Assembly: GCF_025790165.1 (NCBI RefSeq)
Contig: NZ_CP094970.1
Coordinates: 2,852,001-2,916,000 of the forward strand
Reading direction: 5' to 3'
Length of the DNA: 64,000 nt
Source: Solicola gregarius
GTDB lineage: Bacteria; Actinomycetota; Actinomycetes; Propionibacteriales; Nocardioidaceae
In this document: positions 54,002 to 62,318 of the stretch, one piece after another
Layout: each line of letters begins with the position of its first letter
How positions within the stretch are numbered: the stretch's first letter is position 1
Position numbers and translations under genes: made by a program
Notes under the pieces: model-generated
What the model was told of the DNA's origin: nothing
What the model saw: the letters and a program-made list of their open reading frames with translations, nothing else
Databases searched by the model: none

Positions 54002-55878
54002 CGGGTCGCCTCCTCGTCGATGGAGTCCGCGGTCGCGCGGATCACGTCGGACAGCTCGGCCGCTCCGAACGGCAGGCCACGTACCTGGTTGTAGCCAACG
54101 GCGTCGACGAGGTACTCGGCGCGAAGCAGCATCCGCAGCTGGCCGAGGTTCATCTCGGGCACCAGCACCTTGTCGTACCGGCGTAGTACATCGCCGAGGT
54201 CCGACGGGAACGGGTTGAGATGTCGAAGGTGCGCCTGGGCAACGCGATAGCCCGCCTGCCGCGCACGCCGGATGCCTGCGCCGATCGGGCCGTACGACGA
54301 GCCCCACCCGATCACGAGGAGCCGTGCGTCGCCGGTCGGGTCGTCGACGTCGGTCGGGCCGACGGTGTCGGCCACCCGGTGCACCTTGGCGTCGCGGAAC
54401 GTCACCATGCGGTGGTGGTTGTCGGGGTCGTACGAGATGTCACCCGTGCGATCGGCCTTCTCGAGGCCGCCGACGCGGTGCTCGAGCCCGGCAACGCCCG
54501 GTGGCGCCCACGGCCGCGCGAGGGTGTCGGGGTCGCGAAGGTACGGCAGAAACTCCTCCGAGCCGTCGTCGTTCGTGTGGTTGGGGCCGGTGACGAAGTT
54601 CGGCTGGATCTTCGGCAGGCTTGCGATGTCGGGGATGGCCCACGGCTCCGAACCGTTGGCGATGTAGCCGTCGGACAGCAGCATCACCGGCGTCCGGTAG
54701 GTCACCGCGATGCGCGTCGCCTCGAGTACCGCGTCGAAGCAGTCGGACGGCGACCGGGGTGCCACGATCGGGATCGGCGCCTCGCCGTTGCGCCCGAACA
54801 TGGCCTGCAGGAGGTCGGCCTGCTCGGTCTTCGTCGGCAGCCCGGTCGACGGACCGCCGCGCTGTACGTCGATCACCAGCAGCGGCAGCTCCAGCATCAC
54901 CGCGAGCCCGATGGTCTCGGACTTCAGCGCCACTCCCGGCCCGGACGTCGTCGTCACCCCGAGCGCACCGCCGAACGACGCTCCGAGGGCCGCGCCGATC
55001 GAGGCGATCTCGTCCTCCGCCTGGAACGTCGTCACGCCGAAGTTCTTGTGCTTGCTGACCTCGTGCAAGATGTCCGACGCCGGCGTGATCGGGTAAGCGC
55101 CGAGGAAGACCTCCAGCCCGGTCTGTACGCCTGCCGCCACGATTCCGTACGAGAGCGCCGCGTTGCCGGTGATGTTGCGGTACGTGCCCGATGGCAGGGC
55201 GGCCGGCTTCACCTCGTACGAGACGGCGAATGCCTCGGTCGTCTCGCCGTAGTTCCAGCCGCTGCGGAACGCGGTGATGTTCGCGTCGCGGATGTCCGGC
55301 TTGGACGCGAACCGCTGCTCGAGGAACTCGATCGTGCCGTCGGTCGGCCGGCCGTACATCCACGAGAGCAGCCCGAGCGCGAACATGTTCTTTGCCCGGG
55401 CAGCGTCCTTGCGTGACAACCCGAACGCCTCGATCGCCTCCACGGTGATCGCGGTCAGGTCGACGGTGTGCAGGTTGTACGACTCCAGGCTGCCGTCCTC
55501 GAGCGGGTTCGCGTCGTAGCCCGCCCGCGCGAGGTTGCGCTTGCCGAAGTCGTGGTTGTCGATGATGAGGGTGCCGCCGTCGGCGAGGTCGCCGACGTTG
55601 GCCTTGAGCGCTGCGGGGTTCATCGCGACCAGTACGTCCGGTCGGTCGCCCGGGGTGAGGATGTCGTGATCGGCGAAATGCAGCTGGAACGACGAGACGC
55701 CCGCCTGCGTACCCGCGGGTGCACGGATCTCGGCCGGGAAGTTCGGCAGAGTCGAGAGATCGTTGCCGAACGCGGCCGTCTCTTGGGTGAATCGATCCCC
55801 CGTCAGCTGCATCCCGTCTCCGGAATCACCGGCGAACCGGATCACGACGCGATCCAGCTGTTGTACCTGCTTCGACAC
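53998..55878 (-). CDS. korA: 2-Oxoacid:ferredoxin oxidoreductase fused gamma-alpha subunit (KorA-like)
   Basis: 626 residues combining the gamma domain (residues ~10-190: VVIRFAGDSGDGMQLTGDRF, TLPNFPAEIRAPAGTQAGVS) and the alpha pyrimidine-binding domain (LEVFLGAYPITPASDILHEV, FQAEDEIASIGAALGASFGG, TTTSGPGVALKSETIGLAVM, VIDVQRGGPSTGLPTKTEQAD), then the transketolase-C-like domain (LLVIGWGSSYGPIGAG, KVLVPEMNLGQL). YPITP is the CoA/substrate signature. The start is GTG 55878. It is first in a two-gene operon with korB. No local ferredoxin gene is present. Confidence 0.93.
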   Translation of the reverse strand: MSKQVQQLDRVVIRFAGDSGDGMQLTGDRFTQETAAFGNDLSTLPNFPAEIRAPAGTQAGVSSFQLHFADHDILTPGDRPDVLVAMNPAALKANVGDLADGGTLIIDNHDFGKRNLARAGYDANPLEDGSLESYNLHTVDLTAITVEAIEAFGLSRKDAARAKNMFALGLLSWMYGRPTDGTIEFLEQRFASKPDIRDANITAFRSGWNYGETTEAFAVSYEVKPAALPSGTYRNITGNAALSYGIVAAGVQTGLEVFLGAYPITPASDILHEVSKHKNFGVTTFQAEDEIASIGAALGASFGGALGVTTTSGPGVALKSETIGLAVMLELPLLVIDVQRGGPSTGLPTKTEQADLLQAMFGRNGEAPIPIVAPRSPSDCFDAVLEATRIAVTYRTPVMLLSDGYIANGSEPWAIPDIASLPKIQPNFVTGPNHTNDDGSEEFLPYLRDPDTLARPWAPPGVAGLEHRVGGLEKADRTGDISYDPDNHHRMVTFRDAKVHRVADTVGPTDVDDPTGDARLLVIGWGSSYGPIGAGIRRARQAGYRVAQAHLRHLNPFPSDLGDVLRRYDKVLVPEMNLGQLRMLLRAEYLVDAVGYNQVRGLPFGAAELSDVIRATADSIDEEATR

Positions 55879-56025
55879 TGAGGGTGTTCCCTTCTACGGA
55901 GGCCTCCGCCACCCTCGATCGTACGCCGACGCGACTGTCCGGCTACGCGTCCCACCATGTGAGCGCGCCGGTGGCGGAACTCATCGCGTACGTCGGTGTC
56001 CGGATCGTCGACCGACGCCAAGCGC

Positions 56026-56089
56026 CCGCCGAGGTACGGATTCCCGCCAATAGAGTCGCCGCTATTGGCGGGAATCCGTACCTCGGCGG
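56026..56089. repeat. Palindrome H, perfect 28-bp arms
   Basis: Arms at 56026-56053 and 56062-56089 pair at all 28 positions around an 8-nt loop; the arm begins CCGCCGAGGTACGGATTCCC and continues GCCAATAG. It lies 11 bp past the yajQ stop and about 150 bp before the korA start, both on the minus strand, so it probably terminates yajQ. The arm sequence recurs at 60690-60752 (family H). Confidence 0.85.
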
Positions 56090-56100
56090 CTACCGGCGTG

Positions 56101-56595
56101 TCAGCGGTAGTTGACGAACTGCGTCGCGAAGTCGAGATCGGCGTCCTTGACCAGCGCGATGACGCCCTGGAGGTCGTCGCGCTTCTTGCTGGTCACCCGC
56201 AGCTCGTCACCCTGGACCTGCGTCTTCACGCCCTTCAGACCCTCGTCCCGGATGAGCTTCGCGATCTTCTTGGCCTGGTCCTGGGTCAGGCCGTCCTTGA
56301 GCGTGCAGGAGATCTTCGACTCCTTGCCCGACTGCCGCGGCTCGCCCTCGTCGAGTGCCTTCAGCGATACGCCGCGCTTGACGAACTTGTCCTTGAGTAC
56401 GTCGAGGGCAGCCAGGGCACGCTCATCGGCGTTCGCGGTGATCTCGATGCCGAGCTCGCCGCTTCGCTCGACGGCCGCGCCGGTGTTCTTGAAGTCGAAT
56501 CGGGTCGCGAGTTCGCGGGCGGCCTGGTTGATCGCGTTGTCGACCTCTTGCTTGTCGACCTTGCTGACGATGTCGAACGATGACTCGCTGGCCAT
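56101..56595 (-). CDS. YajQ-family nucleotide-binding protein
   Basis: 164 residues, the complete UPF0234/YajQ fold: [78 protein letters not shown] and the closing [14 protein letters not shown]. Members bind cyclic di-GMP or nucleotides in some bacteria and are otherwise of unclear role (family knowledge). ATG 56595 is preceded by GGAGGG; the long upstream frame passes antisense to the tRNA and is rejected. It is divergent from tRNA-Tyr. Confidence 0.93.
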   Translation of the reverse strand: MASESSFDIVSKVDKQEVDNAINQAARELATRFDFKNTGAAVERSGELGIEITANADERALAALDVLKDKFVKRGVSLKALDEGEPRQSGKESKISCTLKDGLTQDQAKKIAKLIRDEGLKGVKTQVQGDELRVTSKKRDDLQGVIALVKDADLDFATQFVNYR

Positions 56596-56717
56596 GCTTG
56601 CCCTCCGGGTGGGATGCGGGTTTCGTCGGGGTGAGTGTCCTGCGCTATTGTTTCTCCCCGTTGCTCCGTTGTGCATCGGGGGATGGCTCGGCCACCTCGC
56701 ACGAGGCAGCGCACCCC

Positions 56718-56799
56718 GGCAGGTTGCCCGAGCGGCCAAAGGGAGCTGACTGTAAATCAGCCGGCATTGCCTACGCAGGTTCGAATCCTGCACCTGCCA
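56718..56799 (+). tRNA. tRNA-Tyr (anticodon GTA)
   Basis: An 82-nt cloverleaf with a long variable arm. The acceptor GGCAGGT pairs with ACCTGCC; the anticodon stem CTGA/TCAG encloses CTGTAAA with anticodon GTA; the T arm carries GGTTCGAATCC. The discriminator is A and CCA is not encoded. A strong hairpin terminator follows after 5 bp. It reads on the plus strand, divergent from yajQ. Confidence 0.95.
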
Positions 56800-56804
56800 C
56801 CGAA

Positions 56805-56835
56805 GAAGGCCCGGACCCCTGCGGTCCGGGCCTTC
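56805..56835 (+). terminator. Hairpin terminator after tRNA-Tyr
   Basis: Perfect 13-bp stem GAAGGCCCGGACC (56805-56817) with its complement at 56823-56835 and a 5-nt loop, directly downstream of the tRNA. There is no long U-tract, usual for high-GC actinobacteria. Confidence 0.8.
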
Positions 56836-56889
56836 GTACGACCTCCGCGGGCGCGGAATCACGCCAACTGTGCGAAGGTTGCACCTGCC

Positions 56890-57813
56890 ATGAGAGCTGC
56901 TTTCATCACCGAGTACGGCGACCCGTCCGTCATCCAGGTCGCAGACGCGCCCGAGCCAGTGGTGGGGATGGACACCGTCCTCGTCGAGGTGCACGCCGCC
57001 GGCGTCAACCCGGTCGACTGGAAGGTCGTCGCGGGCGGGATGCGCGGCGCGTACCCCCATCACCTCCCGCTGATCCCCGGCTGGGACGTCGCCGGGATCG
57101 TGTCGGCGGTCGGTCCCGCGGTCACGACCGTCGAGCCGGGTGATCGGGTGCTCGCGTACGACCGCGAGGACCACGTGCAGCTCGGCACCTTCGCGCAGCG
57201 CACCTCCGTACCCGAGCGTGCGATCACGAGGATTCCACCCGGCATGAGCATCGCCGAGGCCGCGGCGCTCCCGCTCGCGGGCCTGACCGCCGAGCAGGTG
57301 CTGACGGCCGCCGAGGTCGGCGAGGGCGACTCGGTGCTCGTCCATGCCGCCGCCGGGGGCGTCGGCACGTTCACCACCCAGCTCGCCCGGCTGCGCGGAG
57401 CGAGCGTCATCGGCACGGCGAGCCCCGGCAACCACGACCACCTGCGCGAGCGTGGGGTCACGCCGGTCGCGTACGGCGACGGGCTCGTCGACGGCGTACG
57501 AGCGCTCGCGCCGCGTGGTGTCGACGTGGTGATCGACCTGGTCGGCGGAGACACGCTGGCGAGCTCGTACGACCTGCTGGCCGACGGCGGCCGGGTGGCC
57601 TCGATCGCCGACCCGCAGGTGCTGCAGCGGGGCGGCCGGTACGTCTTCGTCCGGCCCGATGCCGCAATGCTCGCCCGGCTCGCGGAGCTGGTCTCGTCCG
57701 GCGAGCTCGTCGTCGACATCGCGGCGACCTACCCGCTGGAGGACGCGGCCGGTGCCCTCGAGGCGAGTAGGTCCGGTCACACCCGCGGCAAGGTCGTCAT
57801 CACGATGCTCTGA
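56890..57813 (+). CDS. NADP-dependent quinone-oxidoreductase-like MDR protein
   Basis: 307 residues of the zinc-free medium-chain dehydrogenase/reductase (QOR) family. The N-terminal GroES-like part has [20 protein letters not shown] and [12 protein letters not shown]. The Rossmann part has [31 protein letters not shown] (the A-A-x-G-G-V-G NADPH motif) and [19 protein letters not shown]. No catalytic Zn cysteine/histidine set is present. It may reduce quinones or enones using NADPH. ATG 56890 is followed at once by similarity; the stem of the tRNA terminator lies 54 bp upstream, so transcription probably starts anew. It converges on the siderophore-binding gene with 6 bp between stops. Confidence 0.88.
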   Translation: MRAAFITEYGDPSVIQVADAPEPVVGMDTVLVEVHAAGVNPVDWKVVAGGMRGAYPHHLPLIPGWDVAGIVSAVGPAVTTVEPGDRVLAYDREDHVQLGTFAQRTSVPERAITRIPPGMSIAEAAALPLAGLTAEQVLTAAEVGEGDSVLVHAAAGGVGTFTTQLARLRGASVIGTASPGNHDHLRERGVTPVAYGDGLVDGVRALAPRGVDVVIDLVGGDTLASSYDLLADGGRVASIADPQVLQRGGRYVFVRPDAAMLARLAELVSSGELVVDIAATYPLEDAAGALEASRSGHTRGKVVITML

Positions 57814-57819
57814 CGGTCG

Positions 57820-58845
57820 TCACGACGCGAGCTCGCGCGGCGCACCGCCGTCGACCGCGTCGGAGAGCAAGCCCGGCAAGCGGTCGAGTACGTACGGCAG
57901 GCTCAACGGCGTCGTGAAGTAGATCGCCCCGGCGAGGGTGCCGTCGGTGTACACCGCGCGGCCCTCCTCGACGGGTGCGAGGTTCATGAACGTCGCCTCG
58001 TCCTCAAGCGCGTCGATGTCGGACGCCTTCTCGGTCGCCCACAGGAGCACGTCCGCGTCGCTCACCACGTCGATCTTCTCGGCAGGGATATAGCTCTGCT
58101 CCTCGCCGCGCGCGTACTCCTCGAGATATCCCGGGATGGTGAGGCCGAGCGAGGTGAGGAACTGGGTGCTGAGGCCGGGTGGGTAGGCGATGTAGCTGCC
58201 GTCGGAGACGGCGTTCTGCAGGAACACCACCGATTTGTCCTGGAGCTCGGGGTGCTTGCGTGCCTCGGACTTGAACCGGGCGTCGATGTCCTCGATCAGC
58301 CGGTCGGCCTCGGGCCGGAGTCCGAGTGCGTCGCCGATCAGCCGGGTCTGAACCGGCCAGGGCGAGAAGTAGTCCGAGGCGCCCGGGGGCGCGGCCACCG
58401 TCGGCGCGAGCTCGGACAGCTTGTCGTAGTCGGCGTTGGTGACGCCGGAGTTGGTGCCGATGATCAGGTCGGGGCGCAGCGAGGCGATCTTCTCGAAGTC
58501 CATGCCGTCGGTGGCGCTGAGCACGGTCGGCTCCGCGCCACCGAGCGCGTCCTGTGCCCACGGCCACACGGCGTACGGCTGCTCGCCGTACCACTCCGTC
58601 GTGGCGATCGGGGTGTGCCCGAGCGCGAGAACAGTGTCCTGCTCGGTGAGACCGACGACGACGATGCGTTCGGGCCGGCTCTCGACGGTCGTCGTTCCGT
58701 ACGCGTGATCGGCCGTCGCGGGAAACCGCCCGCGGATGCTCCCGGACCCGCTGGACGTCGGCTCGTCATCGTCGGTCCCGCATGCCGACAGGATCAGGGC
58801 CGCGCCGCCGAGCAGGACGGTACGGCGACCGATGTGATGAGCCAT
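57820..58845 (-). CDS. Iron-siderophore ABC transporter substrate-binding lipoprotein (FecB/FepB type)
   Basis: 341 residues. The N-terminus MAHHIGRRTVLLGGAALILS-AC has both a twin-arginine motif and a lipobox (cysteine at residue 22), so a Tat-exported lipoprotein is likely. The mature part is the cluster-VIII binding fold: RPERIVVVGLTEQDTVLALG, FEKIASLRPDLIIGTNSGVT, LSELAPTVAAPPG. ATG 58845 has a GGAGGC site. No permease or ATPase gene is adjacent, so it must work with a system encoded elsewhere. A DtxR/IdeR-type box sits 17 bp upstream of the start, indicating iron-repressed expression. Confidence 0.9.
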   Translation of the reverse strand: MAHHIGRRTVLLGGAALILSACGTDDDEPTSSGSGSIRGRFPATADHAYGTTTVESRPERIVVVGLTEQDTVLALGHTPIATTEWYGEQPYAVWPWAQDALGGAEPTVLSATDGMDFEKIASLRPDLIIGTNSGVTNADYDKLSELAPTVAAPPGASDYFSPWPVQTRLIGDALGLRPEADRLIEDIDARFKSEARKHPELQDKSVVFLQNAVSDGSYIAYPPGLSTQFLTSLGLTIPGYLEEYARGEEQSYIPAEKIDVVSDADVLLWATEKASDIDALEDEATFMNLAPVEEGRAVYTDGTLAGAIYFTTPLSLPYVLDRLPGLLSDAVDGGAPRELAS

Positions 58846-58861
58846 GACGCCTCCGGTGAGT

Positions 58862-58879
58862 TTAGGTGTGCCTAACCTA
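58862..58879. promoter_or_regulatory. DtxR/IdeR-type iron box
   Basis: TTAGGTGTGCCTAACCTA matches the iron-box consensus TTAGGTTAGGCTAACCTA at 15 of 18 positions, with both half-sites intact. It lies 17 bp upstream of the siderophore-binding gene start, in promoter position. Confidence 0.7.
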
Positions 58880-58894
58880 CTTGGAGGTCATCGG

Positions 58895-59737
58895 TCACCG
58901 CTCGTCGGCGTACGTCTCTAGCGCGTTGGCGTACGCCGGACGGGTCGTCGCCAGCGCGCGTACGGCGGTGCGGACGGCTTCGGTCGGGTGTCCGGCGTCT
59001 CGTTGCGCGAGTGCGGAGAATCCCTGTGCGGCGGGGGCGTACGTCGCATCGAAGGTGTGGCTCTCGAGCACAGCGACGGCCTCGGACGCGCGGCCGACGA
59101 TGCGTAGCGAGCTGGCGAGCTGGATGACGGCCTGCTGGCGCCGCGCATCGTCGAGCTCGCCTCGCAGCGCCCGCTCGTAGAGCCCGATCGCGGTGGCCTC
59201 GTCCCCGCAGAAGTCGTGGGCCGACGCCAGCTCGAATGCCGCGCGCGGCTCATCCGGACGCTCCGCGACGAGCGCGGCTATCCGCTCACCGACGGTGTCC
59301 TCGTCGACGCCGCCGGCGGTGGTCCACACGGCGGCAACGCGTTCGTCCCACTCGTCGTCGGCGTTATGGGGCAGTGCGGCCGGCGTGCCCTGATGGAATC
59401 GCACCTGCCAAGCCCCGGCGACGCGCTGCCAGATCGACGAGCGCCGAGCGTCGCGCGTACCGGAGCTGGCGTACGTGACGAGAACGGTGTCGTCTGCGAT
59501 CCAGGTCGCAGCGAAGTCGCTCGTGCTGGCAGCAGGTGCGTCGTCGGTGTCGCCGGCCAGCTCCTCGATGATCTCGGCGCGGCTCCACGATCGGCCAGAC
59601 GCGCCGATCTCGGTGAAGTCAGGGTGCAGCAGGGCTTCGACCGCGACGCGGTCGGCGCGTACCGCGGGGTCCAACAGAAGTCGCTCGGCGTCTATCGCTG
59701 CGTCGAGGGTGTTCGGCATGCGCTCGGTCACGGGCAT
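58895..59737 (-). CDS. DUF4440/SnoaL-like domain fused to a TPR_5-like tetratricopeptide domain
   Basis: About 280 residues. Residues ~15-125 form an NTF2/SnoaL-like domain (LLHPDFTEIGASGRSWSRAEI, WIADDTVLVTYASSG, SSIWQRVAGAWQVRFHQGTP, the DUF4440 signature). Residues ~135-280 are helical repeats of the TPR_5 type (AAFELASAHDFCGDEATAIGLYERALRGELDDARRQQAVIQLASSLR). Each part also exists as a single protein in actinobacteria; here they are joined. Three starts are possible (GTG 59749, ATG 59737, ATG 59719), none with a strong ribosome-binding site. It may hydrolyse or bind a small molecule; no function is proven. It is divergent from a DUF4240 gene. Confidence 0.75.
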   Translation of the reverse strand: MPVTERMPNTLDAAIDAERLLLDPAVRADRVAVEALLHPDFTEIGASGRSWSRAEIIEELAGDTDDAPAASTSDFAATWIADDTVLVTYASSGTRDARRSSIWQRVAGAWQVRFHQGTPAALPHNADDEWDERVAAVWTTAGGVDEDTVGERIAALVAERPDEPRAAFELASAHDFCGDEATAIGLYERALRGELDDARRQQAVIQLASSLRIVGRASEAVAVLESHTFDATYAPAAQGFSALAQRDAGHPTEAVRTAVRALATTRPAYANALETYADER

Positions 59738-59827
59738 CGATGCTGTCACAGGCCGACCGGGGCCCGCGGATCGTCTCGCCGCGCTCGACGGATTCCGTTG
59801 CGAAGGATCCGGTGCGAGGATGTGGAT

Positions 59828-60643
59828 GTGCGGAGCGCGGAGTTCTGGGACCTGATCGACGTCCTCGGCGGCACGGCCGACGAGGAGTCGGTCGCGCGCC
59901 TCGGTGAGCGGCTCGGGGGGCTCCCGGCGCGGACGGTCGAGGCGTTCGGGACCGCGCTCGACGAGCGCATCGACGTACTCGCGGAGTCACCCGCCATCCC
60001 GGAGGAACTGCGGTACTCCGAGACCGCCGAGTGGTTCGCGGCCGCGATCATCGCCGCCGGGCGGCCCGCGTACGAGAAGGCCCGCCGGGCGCATGCTCCG
60101 TTCGATGCCGACGACTGGGGTTTCGAGGAGGCCGAGGACCTCCTTGTCGTGGGCGAGAACATCCTCGAGCCGGTAGAGATCGAGCTGGACGGCGTACAGG
60201 TCGAGTGGCTGAGCGCGCAGCGTCCGGACGAGGTCGGCGACCCGCTCGACGCGATCGATGCCGCTGACCCGCTCGACGCGATCGACCCGCCCGCCGAGGT
60301 CGACGCGCTCGACGCCGACTGGGATGTCGGCGTTGGTACGGACCCGCAGGTGGCGTCCGCGGTCGCCGACCTCACCCAGGCGCGGACCTGGCGGTCGTGG
60401 TTCTGTACGCAGTCGACTCGGGCGGGTGTCGTCTGCGTATCGGTCGAGGACGACGCCGAGACCGGGCTGAACGAGTCGGGTCGGCCCGCGGCCAGGGAGT
60501 ACCGCTATGCCGTGCCCGTCGAGCGGCTGCTCGCCGCGGCCGATCGACGAGCGGAGATGCGCGCCGTGCTCGTCGAGGCGTGGACGGCCGTCGCCGACAG
60601 CGTCGGCTGGAAGGCCCCACCGCCCGACCCCGGCCGACGCTGA
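59828..60643 (+). CDS. DUF4240-domain protein with acidic repeat linker
   Basis: 271 residues. The N-terminal ~130 residues (RSAEFWDLIDVLGGTADEES, ERLGGLPARTVEAFGTALDE, DDWGFEEAEDLLVVGENIL) match the DUF4240 domain, abundant in actinobacteria and of unknown function. An acidic linker follows with a 9-residue tandem repeat DPLDAIDAA/DPLDAIDPP (60239-60292), then a C-terminal part (WRSWFCTQSTRAGVVCVSVE, YRYAVPVERLLAAADRRAEM). GTG 59828 is chosen because GAGG lies 9 bp upstream. It converges on the frameshifted SDR across palindrome I. Confidence 0.7.
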   Translation: MRSAEFWDLIDVLGGTADEESVARLGERLGGLPARTVEAFGTALDERIDVLAESPAIPEELRYSETAEWFAAAIIAAGRPAYEKARRAHAPFDADDWGFEEAEDLLVVGENILEPVEIELDGVQVEWLSAQRPDEVGDPLDAIDAADPLDAIDPPAEVDALDADWDVGVGTDPQVASAVADLTQARTWRSWFCTQSTRAGVVCVSVEDDAETGLNESGRPAAREYRYAVPVERLLAAADRRAEMRAVLVEAWTAVADSVGWKAPPPDPGRR

Positions 60644-60689
60644 GTCGCAGGTTCCCGGCGACGGTGCCACGATCCCAGGTCAAACCTCC

Positions 60690-60752
60690 CGCCGAGGTAC
60701 GCGTTCCTGCCGATCCCGGGGTGGCGTAACGGCGGGAAGGCGTACCTCGGCG
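60690..60752. repeat. Palindrome I (family H copy 2)
   Basis: 23-bp arms at 60690-60712 and 60730-60752 pair with two mismatches; the arm begins CGCCGAGGTACGCGTTCCTG. The shared outer sequence CCCGCCGAGGTACG and the TTCC.GCC inner motif match palindrome H at 56026-56089. It lies between convergent genes (DUF4240 and the SDR), 46 and 35 bp from their ends. Confidence 0.8.
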
Positions 60753-60787
60753 CAGGGGCAGCGCTCTCCCGCTCCCAGGTGGACGTC

Positions 60788-61641
60788 TCAGCGCAGGTTG
60801 CGCTCGGCGACCTTGGTGAAACGGCGGTTCAGGTACGTCATCGCCACGTTGTACGCCGGTGCGAACTTGCGCTGCCACCAGTGGCCGAACGCGATGTCGC
60901 GGGACGTGTAGACGATGTGCCGGCGCGACCGCATTCCGCGGATGATCGCCTCGGCGGCCTGCTCGGGCGTCACCGCGTGCCGCTGGAAGCGCTCGATGAG
61001 CCGATGCATCTCCGGCGCGTCGCGGTCGACACCCACGATGTCGACGGTGCCGACCAGGGGGTGTCGACGGCCCCCGGGCACACCAGCGTCACGTCGATCC
61101 CGTGTCGGGCGAGATCGAAGCGCAGCACCTCGGACACGCCGCGGAGCCCGAACTTCGCCGCGCTGTACGCCGCGTGCCACGGAAGGCCCAACAGCCCCGC
61201 TGCGGATGAGACGTTGACGAGCTGGCCTCCTCGCCCGGCATCGATCATCGGCGGTACGAAGCACTCCATGACATGGATCGGTCCCATCAGGTCGATGTCG
61301 ACCGTGCGCCGCCAATGGTGGTGCTGGAGACGGTCGATGGTGCCCCAGGTCGAGATGCCCGCGATGTTCATCACGACGTCCATCGGCCCGTGCGCGTCGT
61401 GGATCTCGCCCGCGAGCGTACGCACGGCTTCGAAGTCCGCGACGTCGGCCGGCTTCGCGAACGCGACCCGCCCGCCGGCATCGCGTACGTCGGCGACGAC
61501 CCGGTCGAGCCGGGTGCCGTCGAGGTCGGTGAGGAACAGCTCGGCCCCGTCCGCGGCGGCCGCAAGGGCGGTCGCGCGTCCGATGCCGCTCGCGGCGCCG
61601 GTCAGGAAGACCCTGCGCCCGTGCATGGAGGTGAGAGGCAT
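60788..61641 (-). pseudogene. SDR-family oxidoreductase disrupted by a single-base deletion
   Basis: Starting at ATG 61641, the N-terminal frame has the Rossmann turn VFLTGAASGIGRATAL, NIAGIS, the catalytic Ser/Tyr/Lys as VSSAAGLLGLPWHAAYSAAK, and CPGAVDTP, then loses the family frame. The shifted frame takes over exactly there with LVGTVDIVGVDRDAPEMHRL, ITRGMRSRRHI-type AIIRGMRSRRHIVYTSRDI and the basic C-terminus NRRFTKVAERNLR. Restoring one C in the run at 61057-61061 joins them into about 284 residues, normal length. The cause may be a homopolymer consensus error or real inactivation. Substrate unknown; an AT-rich promoter-like stretch lies at 61660-61700. Confidence 0.85.
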
Positions 61642-61812
61642 GGAGGTTCCGCTCCCGGAGATCGATTGGGACAAATGTACTATTTCAATGTTACCGCCCC
61701 GTAGCGAGGTCGGAAACGTGGTCGACACCTCCCGTCCACACGATAGAGAATGGAGCGGCGGCAGCCGATTTCCGGATTGCCGGTCGCACTGTGTACCATC
61801 GACCGTCGGCTC

Positions 61813-61885
61813 GCCCCTTTAGCTCAGTCGGCAGAGCGTCTCCATGGTAAGGAGAAGGTCTACGGTTCGATTCCGTAAAGGGGCT
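61813..61885 (+). tRNA. tRNA-Thr (anticodon GGT)
   Basis: A 73-nt cloverleaf. The acceptor GCCCCTT pairs with AAGGGGC; the anticodon stem CTCC/GGAG encloses ATGGTAA with anticodon GGT; the T arm is CGGTTCGATTCCG. The discriminator is T and CCA is not encoded. A possible -10 (TACCAT at 61794) lies just upstream. It is the first of two tRNAs 45 bp apart. Confidence 0.95.
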
Positions 61886-61930
61886 CTGGGTTGGATGGCC
61901 TCCTCGCTCGAGGCAGGTCACCCTCCCCAT

Positions 61931-62004
61931 GGCGGGGTAGCTCAGTTGGTCAGAGCGCACGGCTCATAATCGTGAGGTCGCGGGTTCGAGCCCCGCCCCC
62001 GCTA
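61931..62004 (+). tRNA. tRNA-Met (anticodon CAT), elongator type
   Basis: A 74-nt cloverleaf. The acceptor GGCGGGG pairs with CCCCGCT (first pair G-U); the anticodon stem CACGG/TCGTG encloses CTCATAA with anticodon CAT. The stem lacks the three consecutive G-C pairs of an initiator, so it is the elongator (an Ile-CAT reading cannot be fully excluded). CCA is not encoded. rpmG follows 70 bp on. Confidence 0.93.
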
Positions 62005-62074
62005 CGTAACAAGCCGACCGGCAGCAGGCGCCACACGGCGCCGACCAGCAGTACGACCGACAGAGGACACTCCA

Positions 62075-62245
62075 GTGGCCAGCAAGAGTTCAGACGTCCG
62101 CCCCAAGATCACCTTGGCTTGCACCGTGTGCAAGGAGCGGAACTACATCACCAAGAAGAACCGCCGTAACGATCCGGACCGGATGGACCTCAAGAAGTAC
62201 TGCCCGCGTTGCAAAGAGCACACCGAGCACCGCGAGACCCGCTGA
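62075..62245 (+). CDS. rpmG: 50S ribosomal protein L33, zinc-binding (C+) type
   Basis: 56 residues, start GTG ([20 protein letters not shown]), then [20 protein letters not shown] and [14 protein letters not shown], stop TGA at 62243. The two CxxC pairs (CTVC, CPRC) are the zinc ribbon of the C+ form; zinc-independent paralogues lack them and are used under zinc starvation (family knowledge). It is a component of the large ribosomal subunit near the E site. The tRNA-Thr, tRNA-Met, rpmG, hadA, hadB order is typical of actinobacteria. A bulged hairpin at 62261-62296 probably terminates it. Confidence 0.95.
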   Translation: MASKSSDVRPKITLACTVCKERNYITKKNRRNDPDRMDLKKYCPRCKEHTEHRETR

Positions 62246-62260
62246 CCCGTCGGCGCACCA

Positions 62261-62296
62261 CGGCACCCCCACGTACGCACGTGGAGGGTGCCGTTT
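62261..62296 (+). terminator. Hairpin terminator after rpmG
   Basis: CGGCACCCCCACGT (62261-62274) pairs with ACGTGGAGGGTGCCG (62279-62293) with a single bulged base and a 4-nt loop, followed by TTT. It lies 15 bp after the rpmG stop, before hadA. Confidence 0.7.
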
Positions 62297-62318
62297 CGCG
62301 TACCGATAGCCTCCTCCC

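Noticed and set aside
56718-56799. tRNA-Tyr as integration site of a mobile island
   Set aside because: No integrase, no repeat of the tRNA 3' end and no compositional break follow; the downstream genes look chromosomal.
56596-57780. Long N-terminal extension of the YajQ protein reading antisense to tRNA-Tyr and the quinone oxidoreductase
   Set aside because: YajQ proteins are about 160 residues, and a good GGAGGG-ATG start exists at 56595.
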